A stretch of DNA of 64,000 nt from Oscillospiraceae bacterium. GTDB taxonomy: Bacteria; Bacillota; Clostridia; Oscillospirales; Oscillospiraceae. Within the stretch, counting starts at the first letter, position 1, and each line of letters begins with the position of its first letter. Below the pieces are notes generated by a model. That model had not been told where the DNA came from. It worked only from the letters and a program-made list of their open reading frames with translations, and did not search any database. The stretch covers positions 1 through 64,000 of the forward strand of contig SVMC01000007.1 of the NCBI GenBank assembly GCA_015067585.1, given 5' to 3'. Of this stretch, positions 34,936-43,466 are shown in pieces. Position numbers and translations under genes: made by a program.

Positions 34936-36711
34936 TCAGATTTCCTCCCCTGTCAGACCTTCCTGCCGGAAGCGCTCCATGATCCGGGACACAAGGGCGG
35001 TTCTTGAGAAGGGTGTCACCACATAGAAGCCATCCACATAGGGCGCGATCTCCCTGCCGATGGCAAGGCTGATGCGCTCTGCCATCTCTTCCCCCTGTTC
35101 CCGGTCAAGTCCGCTGTAGAGGGAAATGATGCGCTCGTCCACAAGGATGCCTGTGACCTCACTGTGGATAAACTGCGCATTGCGCTTGCTGACGATGGGG
35201 AAAATGCCGCCAAGGATCTTGGCATCCAACTCCTTGCGGGCAAGCTTCAGATTCTCAAGAGCCTGCTCTGTCAGAACCGGCTGCGTAAGGAATGCGCAGA
35301 CACCCTTCTCCACCTTTTCCTTTGCCAGCTCAAGCTGTACATGAAAATTGAGAGCATTGACATTTAGGGCACCGAAAATGTGCAAGTCCGCCGGCAGTAC
35401 TGTCTTCTTCAGCGCCGATATGTAACCCGCCAAAAGACGAGAATTGAAATTATAAACGCTTTTCACTTCATCACGGCTGGCAGACGGTATGGGGTCGCCG
35501 GTGACCACCAGCACATTCCCAACACCTTCCGCGCTCAGACCCAGAAGCAGACCCTTGGTGGCATTGAGGTTGCGGTCACGGCAGGTCATATGGGGCAGAG
35601 TTTCAATTTTTAATTCTCTTCGCAGCTTGCAGGCAAGCAGGCTCGAGTCCATTCTCGGCTTTGCAACAGGGCAATCCGCTATGGTGATGATGGAAGCGCC
35701 GTTGGCCTGCAGTTCTCTTGCTCCGGCAATGAATTTTTTGATCTCCGTTGTCTCCGGCGGGTCAAGCTCCACCGCAAAGGGTTTCCTTGTTTCATCGCAA
35801 AGTGCATCCCAGAAAAGGCTCTCTTCCTTCAGCTTGGGTCGGTATTCGGAATGTGCCGCAGCTTCCGGCAGCTGCCGCTTCATATGCTGGATGGCAAGGG
35901 CCGTGGCGGCAATGTGCTCCGGTGTGGTGCCGCAGCAGCCGCCTAAGATCTTTGCTCCCTTGGCAGCAAGCACCGCCATCTGCTTGGCAAAGTAATCCGG
36001 CTCCGCGTTATAGAGAGTTCTGCCGCCTACAACAGTGGGATAGCCCGCATTGGGCAACACGGAAAGGGTCAATTCATCCGTGTCCAGCATATCCAGCATT
36101 TGGGTCATATGCCTTGCGCCGCAAACGCAGTTGATGCCTGCAGCGTCCACATTGGGGTCCTTCGCCGCCCGGTGCAGCAGCACCTGCGCCTGCTCACCCA
36201 CGATGGTAAAGCCGTCCGGCTGAGCCGCAAAGGAGAGAATGATAAAGGCATCGGGGCATTGCTCCTTGATATAGGCCGCAATTTCATGCAGTGCCGTATC
36301 CTGCAGATGAGTCTCAAACAGGAAATTTCGTATATCCTGCTGCAAAAAGCGATCTACAATGAATTGGTATTCCTCAAAAGGATCATCCAGACCGGTTGCG
36401 GCCACCGGACCGATGTCCGCAAACACCCATGCCCTGCCCGCGGCCTTCTTCGCAATGGCAATACCCGCATCGATAATGGCGACGCATTTATCATCGGGAT
36501 AGTTCATGCGGTTGGCCCCAAAGGTATTGGTCTTGATGGCATCGCAGCCTGCCGAGCGGTAAGCACGGTGAATGGCTTCGATCTCCCAAGGCTCGCGCAA
36601 ATTCGCGATCTCGCAGTGCAGGGCAGGCTTGTGGTTTCTTTCTGCATAGAAGGTGCCCATGGCACCGTCAAACAGCAGGCTGTGCTCCTTCAGGTATTCT
36701 CTGATGTCCAT
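34936..36711 (-). CDS. Bifunctional homocysteine S-methyltransferase / methylenetetrahydrofolate reductase
   Basis: A fusion of 591 residues. Residues 1-290 are a homocysteine methyltransferase domain with DGAMGTFYAE near the start and the zinc ligands in INCVCGARHM and GGCCGTTPEH. Residues 310-590 are an MTHFR-type TIM barrel (FAVELDPPETTEIKKF, ITIADCP, NVLVVTGDPIPSASRDEVKSVY in pieces). It would reduce CH2-THF to methyl-THF and possibly transfer methyl groups. The ATG overlaps the metH stop by one base (TAATG), so it is coupled to metH. Start by this overlap; the frame is open 40 codons further. Confidence 0.92.
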   Translation of the reverse strand: MDIREYLKEHSLLFDGAMGTFYAERNHKPALHCEIANLREPWEIEAIHRAYRSAGCDAIKTNTFGANRMNYPDDKCVAIIDAGIAIAKKAAGRAWVFADIGPVAATGLDDPFEEYQFIVDRFLQQDIRNFLFETHLQDTALHEIAAYIKEQCPDAFIILSFAAQPDGFTIVGEQAQVLLHRAAKDPNVDAAGINCVCGARHMTQMLDMLDTDELTLSVLPNAGYPTVVGGRTLYNAEPDYFAKQMAVLAAKGAKILGGCCGTTPEHIAATALAIQHMKRQLPEAAAHSEYRPKLKEESLFWDALCDETRKPFAVELDPPETTEIKKFIAGARELQANGASIITIADCPVAKPRMDSSLLACKLRRELKIETLPHMTCRDRNLNATKGLLLGLSAEGVGNVLVVTGDPIPSASRDEVKSVYNFNSRLLAGYISALKKTVLPADLHIFGALNVNALNFHVQLELAKEKVEKGVCAFLTQPVLTEQALENLKLARKELDAKILGGIFPIVSKRNAQFIHSEVTGILVDERIISLYSGLDREQGEEMAERISLAIGREIAPYVDGFYVVTPFSRTALVSRIMERFRQEGLTGEEI

Positions 36712-39050
36712 TATCCCAACACACTCCTTGCAATATCCGCGCTGCATTTTGCGTCCTTTGCGTAGAAATCCGCGCCGATCTTTTTTGCATAATCGGGGGT
36801 CAGCACAGCGCCGCCCACCATAATCCTGCATTTATGACCGCTCTCATGAAGCGCCTGAATGGTCTTTTCCATGCTTCCCACCGTGGTAGTCATCAGGGCG
36901 GACAGGCCAACGAGAGAAACATTTTCTTTTATCGCCGCATCAACGATGCGCTCCGGCGGTACATCCCTGCCAAGGTCGATGACGGTGTAACCGTAATTCT
37001 CCAGCACCACCTTGACAATGTTCTTTCCGATATCGTGGATATCTCCCTGCACCGTGGCAAGAAGGATCTTTCCCCTACTGATGGCGCTGTCACCCTTTTT
37101 CGCAAGGCCGGTGCGGATCACCTCAAAGCCTTCGCAGGCAGCACCCGCCGCGCTGATAAGCTGAGGAAGGAAAATCTGCTGCTTTTCATACTGTTCACCG
37201 ATCCGGTCAAGAGCCGGGATCAGAAGGCTGTTTACCACTTCCAGCTCGTCCATCTTTGCAAGCGCTTCCCGGGTCAAAGCAGCGGTCTCTGCCTTGAGTC
37301 CACGGGCAATGGCATCGGACAAGGTCATCGCAGATGAATGTGCGATCTCTTCCGTTTTTCGTCCCGCAAAGCGGGCAATATACTGTTCACATTGGGGATC
37401 CTCCCCATGCAGCGCCCGGAAAGAGGCAACAGCATCCATAATGGCATCCTGATTGGGATTCACAATGGGGAAGCTGAGTCCTGCATACAGCGCCTGCGTC
37501 AGGAAGCTGACGGTGATATGCTCCCGTTCCGGCAGGCCAAAGGAAATATTGCTCACACCTAATACGGTATTCAATCCCATTTCCCGGCTCACATAGGAAA
37601 CTGCCGCCAGTGTCTCCACCGCCTGCTCCTGCTGCGCGGAAATGGTAAGTGTCAGGCAATCGATGAGAAGATCCTCTCTCGGAATTCCATAGGCATCACA
37701 GGCGGAGGCAATGCGCTTTGCGATTTCAATACGCCCTTCCCTGCTGTTGGGGATGCCATTGCTGTCCATGGTGAGGCCCACCACAGCAGCGCCGTATTTT
37801 TTGCAAAGGGGCAGAATGCGATCCAAAACCGCTTGTTCACCGTTCACAGAATTCACGATGGCTTTGCCATTCACCACCCGAAGACCCGCTTCGATGGCAT
37901 CCGGGTCGGAGGAATCGATCACTAAGGGAAGATCCACCACACCCTGCACCGCCTTGACCACCCGGATCATCATTTCCTTTTCATCGATGCCGGGAAGTCC
38001 CACATTGATGTCCAATAACTCTGCCCCGGCATCCTGCTGCTCCACGGCACGGGCAAGGATATAGTCCATATCCCCATCCCGCAGGGCCTGCTGGAATCGT
38101 TTCTTGCCGGTGGGATTGATGCGCTCGCCGATCACATGGACTGTGCCGTATTTTGCTGTTGTACGGCAAGAGCTGATGCCTTTATAGATAGGCTTCGGTC
38201 TTTCCGCAGGAGAAACACCCTCCAGTTCTTTGCATAACGCACGGATAAAGTCCGGTGTGGTGCCGCAGCATCCGCCAAGGCAGGCTACGCCAAGGCTGCT
38301 TGCCTCTGCCAGTTCCTTGGCAAATTCTTCCGGCGTGATGGTATAGGCACCGGTCTCGGGATCAGGCAGCCCTGCGTTTGGTTTGAGGATCAGAGGAAGC
38401 TCTGTCCAGCGGCGAAGCTCTTCCACCAAGGGCATGAGCTGCTTCGGGCCAAGGCTGCAGTTAAAGCCAAGGGCCTCAACGCCCAATCCCTGCAGTGTCA
38501 GTGCCATGGCACCCACACTCACCCCAAGGAAGGTCCTCCCGGATGCTTCAAAGGTCATGGTGACCCAAACCGGAAGCTTCGTATGTTCTTTTGCCGCCAA
38601 AACAGCGGCTTTCACTTCGTAAAGATCGCTTTGCGTCTCAATAATAATGAGATCCGCGCCTGCCTGCGCGCCCGCGATCATGATCTCTTTATAAATATCG
38701 TAGGCTTCTTCAAAGGAAAGTGTGCCAAGGGGTTCCAAAAGCTGTCCCAAAGGGCCGACATCCAGTGCGACCTTTGTATCCGTCCCATCAGCCGCAGCCT
38801 TAGCCGCCGCAACACCGGCCCGAACCACCTCGCTCACATCCGCTTTTCCCTTCAGCTTGCAGCGATTCGCGCCAAAGGTATTGGCGAAAATGATCTGAGA
38901 ACCTGCCCGCACATACTGCTTCTGGATCTGCGTTACCTTTTCAGGATCCGTCAGATTCCAAAGCTCCGGCGCCATTCCCACAGGCAGACCGGCTGATTGC
39001 AGCATGGTGCCCATGCCGCCATCCAAAATGGTAAACTCAGTGTTTGTCAC
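36711..39050 (-). CDS. metH: B12-dependent methionine synthase lacking the activation domain
   Basis: The 779 residues comprise the homocysteine-binding domain (LDGGMGTMLQSAG; CLGGCCGTTPDF), the pterin-binding domain (HVIGERINPTGKKRFQQAL; DINVGLPGIDEKEM), the cobalamin cap domain (LIPALDRIGEQYEKQQIFLPQ) and the B12 domain with GDIHDIGKNIVKVVL, where the His binds cobalt. The protein ends right after this domain; the AdoMet-binding reactivation domain of full-length MetH is missing and encoded by the preceding gene. The start codon is GTG with AAGGAGG nine bases upstream, overlapping the activation-domain gene by 14 bp. Confidence 0.95.
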   Translation of the reverse strand: MTNTEFTILDGGMGTMLQSAGLPVGMAPELWNLTDPEKVTQIQKQYVRAGSQIIFANTFGANRCKLKGKADVSEVVRAGVAAAKAAADGTDTKVALDVGPLGQLLEPLGTLSFEEAYDIYKEIMIAGAQAGADLIIIETQSDLYEVKAAVLAAKEHTKLPVWVTMTFEASGRTFLGVSVGAMALTLQGLGVEALGFNCSLGPKQLMPLVEELRRWTELPLILKPNAGLPDPETGAYTITPEEFAKELAEASSLGVACLGGCCGTTPDFIRALCKELEGVSPAERPKPIYKGISSCRTTAKYGTVHVIGERINPTGKKRFQQALRDGDMDYILARAVEQQDAGAELLDINVGLPGIDEKEMMIRVVKAVQGVVDLPLVIDSSDPDAIEAGLRVVNGKAIVNSVNGEQAVLDRILPLCKKYGAAVVGLTMDSNGIPNSREGRIEIAKRIASACDAYGIPREDLLIDCLTLTISAQQEQAVETLAAVSYVSREMGLNTVLGVSNISFGLPEREHITVSFLTQALYAGLSFPIVNPNQDAIMDAVASFRALHGEDPQCEQYIARFAGRKTEEIAHSSAMTLSDAIARGLKAETAALTREALAKMDELEVVNSLLIPALDRIGEQYEKQQIFLPQLISAAGAACEGFEVIRTGLAKKGDSAISRGKILLATVQGDIHDIGKNIVKVVLENYGYTVIDLGRDVPPERIVDAAIKENVSLVGLSALMTTTVGSMEKTIQALHESGHKCRIMVGGAVLTPDYAKKIGADFYAKDAKCSADIARSVLG

Positions 39051-39690
39051 AGGTTCTTCCCTCCTTACGGTAGATACAATCAGAATACATACTGCAGCCC
39101 ATACAACTTCCTCTGCGGTGTCTTTGAGGCTTATCGGAAATACCGATGATGGCGGTAACGGACTTCTGCGGCAGCATCAGGCCGCTGTCCGTCAGGGTAA
39201 CGCCAATACGCCGGGTCACATCCAGCACATCAAAAATGACTTTTTGATGAGAAAGGGGCAGATCTCCATAGCCGGGACTATAGCGATCCGTCAAAAAAGA
39301 TGGCTGCACAAGCGCTGCCAGATCAGTGCAGAAATGATCGCAAACATTTTCGATGGCACTGTCGGCGCAGGCATCTAAGATCACCGCCTGTGCCATATCC
39401 CGCACCTGCGCTCGGTGCAAATAGCGCTCCGCCTCCATGCCAAGGGTAGCGGCAAATATGACCATTTCAGAGCAATCCTTCAAAATGCCCCGGATATCCT
39501 CCCCTGCCAGCAAATAATCATTATCAGCGGTCAGGGGCAGCCGCCGCCATACCAATCGGGGCACTGTAACGGCTATGAGTTCTTCGGAAAGGCGGGTTAT
39601 CCTTTCCTTCAGTTCCGGGTCGGGAGCTTTGGCAGCACCAAGATACCGCAGCACTTCCCTTTCATCGATCCTTGTCAGTTTTGCGGTCAT
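39037..39690 (-). CDS. Separate methionine synthase activation-domain protein
   Basis: The 217-residue protein corresponds to the AdoMet-dependent reactivation domain of MetH. FLTDRYSPGYGDLPLSHQK near 140-158 is the conserved AdoMet-binding RxxPGY motif, and LGMEAERYLHRAQVRDMAQAVILDACAD (in pieces) precedes it. The C-terminus is cysteine-rich (CMGCSMYSDC and a later Cys), which may bind metal. It is the first gene of the metH unit, with a consensus promoter upstream. I start at the ATG at 39690 (GGGGTG upstream); a TTG is seven codons further out. Confidence 0.9.
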   Translation of the reverse strand: MTAKLTRIDEREVLRYLGAAKAPDPELKERITRLSEELIAVTVPRLVWRRLPLTADNDYLLAGEDIRGILKDCSEMVIFAATLGMEAERYLHRAQVRDMAQAVILDACADSAIENVCDHFCTDLAALVQPSFLTDRYSPGYGDLPLSHQKVIFDVLDVTRRIGVTLTDSGLMLPQKSVTAIIGISDKPQRHRRGSCMGCSMYSDCIYRKEGRTCDKH

Positions 39691-39734
39691 CGGCTCTACA
39701 CCCCGTTTCAAATAATTTTCATTTATATTTTATA

Positions 39735-39763
39735 ATTATACATCATTGTTTTCTTAAAAACAA
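39735..39763 (-). promoter_or_regulatory. Promoter of the methionine synthase operon
   Basis: On the minus strand TTGTTT (39763-39758) and TATAAT (39740-39735) are 17 bp apart. The -35 lies in a small palindrome, CATTGTTTT/AAAACAATG, that could be an operator. No SAM or cobalamin riboswitch is visible; the leader to the ATG is only about 40 bp. Confidence 0.65.
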
Positions 39764-39773
39764 TGCGCACAGC

Positions 39774-39803
39774 AAAAAAACCGGGCCATACGGTCCGGTT
39801 TTT
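39774..39803 (-). terminator. Terminator of the radical-SAM gene pair
   Basis: AAAACCGGGCC-ATAC-GGTCCGGTTTT is a near-perfect stem with A/T runs on both sides, directly after the gene at 39814. It overlaps the region just upstream of the metH operon promoter. Confidence 0.85.
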
Positions 39804-39813
39804 GCATATTTCA

Positions 39814-40479
39814 TCAGCGGAAAGGCTTCCCTTCCCCATCCAGCACCGCCAGACGGCGAACGGAGGAAAAGTCGGGAGCATAGTCCGGCAGCTCCCGGAG
39901 GATCATGGCGGGGATCACGGAAGGATTCAGAGAAGGATTCTGTGCGCAGATCACGCACTCCATGCAAAGGGTCTCCCCATCGATCACGGCAAACGACACA
40001 TCCTTCATCATTTCCAGAATGTTCTGGGTGACGATGTTGCCGCTTTTCGTCTTCTTCTCCATCAGAAGCTCGTCCCGACGGAACAGCTCCGTAAGCATCT
40101 GCAAACAATCAGCCTTAATGCCGTTGTCGTATTCCAGTGTGATCGCCACACGCAGATGGGTCAGTTCCTTTGCTTTTCTGGTGGGTTCGTAGACTTTCTG
40201 AATATGAATACCCTCCGGCAGCACAGCGTTCAGCATCCCCGCCAGCTGGGCGGCAGCAACCACCTGTCCCTCTGCCAGTTCGAAATCCATGATCTCGCAG
40301 CAGCTGGACACACCCACGGAAAGGGGCAGCGCCAAAGACAGGGCAGGATGAGGCGTAAAGCCCTGAGAATGCTTGAGAAGCAGACCTGCTCTTCGGAAAG
40401 AGCGCTGCAGCACCCGCATCAGGTCAAGATGGGAGATCCAGATGGCATTCCCCTCTTTTGAAAAAATACCTCTATACAT
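39814..40479 (-). CDS. TIGR03936-family radical-SAM-associated protein (DUF2344)
   Basis: The 221 residues begin YRGIFSKEGNAIWISHLDLMRVLQRSFRRAGL (in pieces), the DUF2344 hallmark, followed by HSQGFTPHPALSLALPLSVGVSS and ELAEGQ. Family members are always linked to the radical-SAM gene found here directly upstream, with an 8 bp overlap. The pair is conserved in Firmicutes near ribosomal-protein L21 genes, and an RNA-modification role has been suggested; the reaction is unknown to me. AGGAGG lies eight bases before the ATG. Confidence 0.92.
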   Translation of the reverse strand: MYRGIFSKEGNAIWISHLDLMRVLQRSFRRAGLLLKHSQGFTPHPALSLALPLSVGVSSCCEIMDFELAEGQVVAAAQLAGMLNAVLPEGIHIQKVYEPTRKAKELTHLRVAITLEYDNGIKADCLQMLTELFRRDELLMEKKTKSGNIVTQNILEMMKDVSFAVIDGETLCMECVICAQNPSLNPSVIPAMILRELPDYAPDFSSVRRLAVLDGEGKPFR

Positions 40480-42307
40480 CGCATCCCACCTCCTTGCAAA
40501 GTGCGTTGGCGCCGCAGGCAGAGCATTCCATGCGGCAATCCGGTGTGGTCTGGGAGCGATAGGCCTGCTCCCGTTCCCGCCAGAAGAACTCCCGGTCGAC
40601 CCCTACGGAAATGGTCTGCCAGGGGAAGATCTCGTCCTTTCCGTAGCCACGGGTGGTATAGAAGGTCGGATCAATGCCGCAGGCGGCAAAGGCATCCAGC
40701 CAGATCTGATAGTCAAAATAGTCATCCCAGCCGTCAAGTCGTCCGCCCCGGCGCACCACTTCCTCCAATACGGCGCAAAGGCGGCGGTCGCCTCTGGCAA
40801 GCACTGCCTCAAGCTGGCTGAGGTCGGGAGCATGCCAGTTGTATTCCACACTCTTTGCGGTCATGTAGGATTTCAGAAGCCGCTGCTTACGGGTGTATTC
40901 TTCGGGAGGATCCTGCTTTTCCCACTGGAAGGGAGTAAAGGGTTTGGGCACAAAATAGGCCGTGGAAACATGGACTCTCAGACCCCGCTTCTTATTGGTA
41001 GCATGCTTCTGCCATGTCTTGATGACCTTATAGGTCAGGTCGGCAATGCCCAGCACATCCTCGTCCGTTTCCGTGGGAAGACCCAGCATGAAATAGAGCT
41101 TCACATTGTTCCAGCCACCGGAGAAGGCGGTGGCACAGGTGGTGAGGATCTCTTCTTCCGTTACATTCTTATTGATGGCATCACGCAGGCGCTGAGTGCC
41201 CGCCTCGGGCGCAAAGGTCAGGCCGCTCTTTCTTACCTTCTGCAGCTTGAGCATCAGCTCCCGGGAGAAATTGTCCGCACGAAGGGAGGGTACGGAAAGA
41301 TTGATCTTTCGGGGCATGGTGTAGTCCAAAAGTTCATCCATCAAAGGCTCCAGCTCCCGATAGTCGGAGGTGGAAAGGCTGGACATGGTGATCTCATGGT
41401 TCCCGGAGATGCGAAGGGACTCTCTTGCCTGCTCGCACAGCACATTGGCGCTGCGCTTTCTCACCGGGCGATAACAGAAACCCGCCTGACAGAAGCGGCA
41501 GCCACGGATGCAGCCACGCATCACTTCAAGGTTGGTGCGGTCATGTACGATCTCCGTGGAGGGTACGATGGTATCGGCGGGATAGTACGCCTCGTCCATA
41601 TGCTCGATGATGCGCTTGGTCACCACCTTGGGTGCGCCGTAAAGGGGCGTGATGGCAGCAATGGTACCATCGGGATTGTAGGAATGCTCATAGAAGGAGG
41701 GCACATAGATGCCATCGATCTTACTGACCGCCAAGAGGAACTCCTGCTTGCTCCAGCCTTCCTTCTTTGCCTTGCGATAAAGCTCGATGATTTCCACGGT
41801 GATTTCCTCCCCTTCACCGAGGGAGAAAAAGTCGATAAAATCCGCAAGGGGTTCCGGGTTGTAGGCGCAGGTGCCACCGGCAAAGACCATGTTTTCCAAT
41901 CCCTGCCGATCCGCACTGCGAAGGGGAACATTCGCCAGATTCAGCATATTGAGGATGTTGGTATAGCTCATTTCATAGCCGATGGAGAAGGCGATCATAT
42001 CGAAGTCCTTCACCGGGTCATGGCTTTCCAATGCATAGAGCGGAATGTCATGCTTGCGCATGGCTTCTTCCATATCTCCCCAAGGCGCAAATACACGCTC
42101 ACACCAGACACGGGGCATATTGTTCATCACGGCATAGAGGATCCGCACGCCGAGGTTGGACATACCAAGCTCATAGGTATCCGGGAAACAGAAGGCCACC
42201 CGCACATCCACCTCAGATTTATCCTTCACGATCTGAAGATACTCTCCCCCGACATAGCGGGCAGGCTTCTGCACCGTGGGGAGGATCCTTTGTAATTTAT
42301 CGGTCAT
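40472..42307 (-). CDS. TIGR03960-family B12-binding-like radical SAM protein
   Basis: A 611-residue protein with an N-terminal cobalamin-binding-like domain (VAFCFPDTYELGMSNLGVRILY in pieces, about 37-60) and a radical SAM core with RGCIRGCRFCQAGFCYRP near 265-282, whose CxxxCxxC motif binds the [4Fe-4S] cluster. LTFAPEAGTQRLRD is a SAM-domain segment. The C-terminus has extra cysteines (CRMECSACGANALCKEVGC), which may bind a second cluster. GAGGT precedes the ATG. It is coupled to the DUF2344 gene. Confidence 0.93.
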   Translation of the reverse strand: MTDKLQRILPTVQKPARYVGGEYLQIVKDKSEVDVRVAFCFPDTYELGMSNLGVRILYAVMNNMPRVWCERVFAPWGDMEEAMRKHDIPLYALESHDPVKDFDMIAFSIGYEMSYTNILNMLNLANVPLRSADRQGLENMVFAGGTCAYNPEPLADFIDFFSLGEGEEITVEIIELYRKAKKEGWSKQEFLLAVSKIDGIYVPSFYEHSYNPDGTIAAITPLYGAPKVVTKRIIEHMDEAYYPADTIVPSTEIVHDRTNLEVMRGCIRGCRFCQAGFCYRPVRKRSANVLCEQARESLRISGNHEITMSSLSTSDYRELEPLMDELLDYTMPRKINLSVPSLRADNFSRELMLKLQKVRKSGLTFAPEAGTQRLRDAINKNVTEEEILTTCATAFSGGWNNVKLYFMLGLPTETDEDVLGIADLTYKVIKTWQKHATNKKRGLRVHVSTAYFVPKPFTPFQWEKQDPPEEYTRKQRLLKSYMTAKSVEYNWHAPDLSQLEAVLARGDRRLCAVLEEVVRRGGRLDGWDDYFDYQIWLDAFAACGIDPTFYTTRGYGKDEIFPWQTISVGVDREFFWREREQAYRSQTTPDCRMECSACGANALCKEVGCDV

Positions 42308-42340
42308 TTTGTACCTCGTAAATCATTTGTTGTGCCTTCA

Positions 42341-42916
42341 TTATACCGAGGTTCCCATGGATTCGCAACCATAATTTCGTTCCATCACAACACGGCCAAG
42401 CAAAACCCCACAAATGAGCAACGGCATCATTCCAAATTCAGGACAGAAATGCGCTGAACTAATGGACACAGCGCCAAAGGTCAGCAGCATCACCGCCTTC
42501 TCGATTTGTTCCGCAACATTCACGGGCAGGCACAGGTACAAAACCGACCGCAAAGCCCTTCCGCCATCAAGGGGATAAACAGGCAGCAGATTATATCCGG
42601 CCAGCAGCAAAGAGATCAGTGCTGCGTCCAAACGAACAGGATGCAGCACCCAGAAGCAAAAAAGGTTCACCATCGGCCCCGCTAAAGCGCAAACAGTCTC
42701 CACCCAAAGTGACATGGGAGCTGTGGAAATGACGGCACCAAGGGCGCCGATGCGAATCTGCCATACCCGAATGCCAAAGAGGCACATTGCCGCCAAGTGA
42801 CCCAACTCATGAAGAAGCGATAGGATCAAAAAAGAGAGAAACACTCCCCTTTCGCTGATGTAATACAAAAAGCACAGCAGCGCCACAAAGCCAGGGGTAA
42901 TGCTAAGCCGTTTCAT
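42341..42916 (-). CDS. SpoIVFB-like M50 intramembrane protease
   Basis: A 191-residue protein made of about six membrane helices. LLHELGHLAAMCLFG near 34-48 gives HExxH and NLLPVYPLDGGRALRSVLY near 108-126 the third ligand motif, without a PDZ domain; this compact form is that of SpoIVFB, which activates pro-sigma-K in the mother cell after the SpoIVB signal. CBS domains of B. subtilis SpoIVFB are absent, so it could instead be another small site-2 protease. The start overlaps the preceding small membrane protein gene by 14 bp. Confidence 0.82.
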   Translation of the reverse strand: MKRLSITPGFVALLCFLYYISERGVFLSFLILSLLHELGHLAAMCLFGIRVWQIRIGALGAVISTAPMSLWVETVCALAGPMVNLFCFWVLHPVRLDAALISLLLAGYNLLPVYPLDGGRALRSVLYLCLPVNVAEQIEKAVMLLTFGAVSISSAHFCPEFGMMPLLICGVLLGRVVMERNYGCESMGTSV

Positions 42917-43235
42917 CCGTCAGTTCCTGACAAAACACCGTCCAAGCCTCAGATACGCTCTCCCCTTCTCCCAATGCTTCCTCCATGCGGAAAAACGCCT
43001 GCTGTACCCGCTCGCTTCCGTCCCCAATGATCCACCGCTGCAGCTTCGCGGCACTGTCCGGACTGCCCAGCTTACAAAACACTGCAGCCACACTCAGGAT
43101 CAGCGCCAAAGCCATCCGAAACCGTTGGGATAAGCCCTCCATTCGCTGGGATTTTCGAGGAATTTCGCACATTTCCCCCTCAGCAACCTGCTCCTGCGCA
43201 TCGGGCAACGCAAGCCTTTCCACCTTCTCGTCCAT
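42903..43235 (-). CDS. Small single-pass membrane protein upstream of the SpoIVFB-like gene
   Basis: The 110-residue protein has a charged N-terminus (about 40 residues), one membrane helix (MALALILSVAAVFCKLG) and a C-terminal domain of about 50 residues (RWIIGDGSERVQQAFFRMEEALGEGES in pieces). No family is recognised. In B. subtilis spoIVFA precedes spoIVFB and holds it inactive; this gene has the same place and membrane layout but no LytM domain and is much shorter. AAAGGAGG precedes the ATG. Confidence 0.72.
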   Translation of the reverse strand: MDEKVERLALPDAQEQVAEGEMCEIPRKSQRMEGLSQRFRMALALILSVAAVFCKLGSPDSAAKLQRWIIGDGSERVQQAFFRMEEALGEGESVSEAWTVFCQELTDETA

Positions 43236-43304
43236 ACAGATCCCTCCTTTGCAAAATACTATGAAGCAGAAACCTCATTATTCTGGTATTCAATGGAAAA
43301 CAGC

Positions 43305-43333
43305 TTGACAAATGATATCTCAAGGGATATAAT
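43305..43333 (+). promoter_or_regulatory. Consensus promoter of tRNA-Pro
   Basis: TTGACA (43305-43310), 17 bp, TATAAT (43328-43333), both perfect. The tRNA starts 12 bases after the -10 box. Confidence 0.92.
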
Positions 43334-43344
43334 AGTTTGGCTAT

Positions 43345-43421
43345 CGGGATGTGGCGAAGTTTGGTATCGCGCTTGGTTCGGGTCCAAGAGGCCCCGGGTT
43401 CGAATCCCGGCATTCCGACCA
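43345..43421 (+). tRNA. tRNA-Pro (anticodon CGG)
   Basis: It folds as a standard 77-base tRNA: acceptor CGGGATG/CATTCCG, anticodon arm CTTGG-TTCGGGT-CCAAG with anticodon CGG, T arm CCGGG-TTCGAAT-CCCGG, and an encoded ACCA end. It reads CCG proline codons. The 3' end is repeated downstream (see the region 43467-43700). Confidence 0.96.
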
Positions 43422-43460
43422 AATAAAAAAATCCACCCTACGGGGTGGATTTTTTTATTT
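43422..43460 (+). terminator. Terminator of tRNA-Pro
   Basis: AAAAAATCCACCC-TACG-GGGTGGATTTTTT is a perfect stem followed by T and A/T bases, starting right after the CCA end. Confidence 0.95.
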
Positions 43461-43466
43461 GATCTT

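Noticed and set aside
39691..39813. SAM or cobalamin riboswitch before the methionine synthase unit
   Set aside because: The leader from the promoter to the start codon is only about 40 bp, too short for either.
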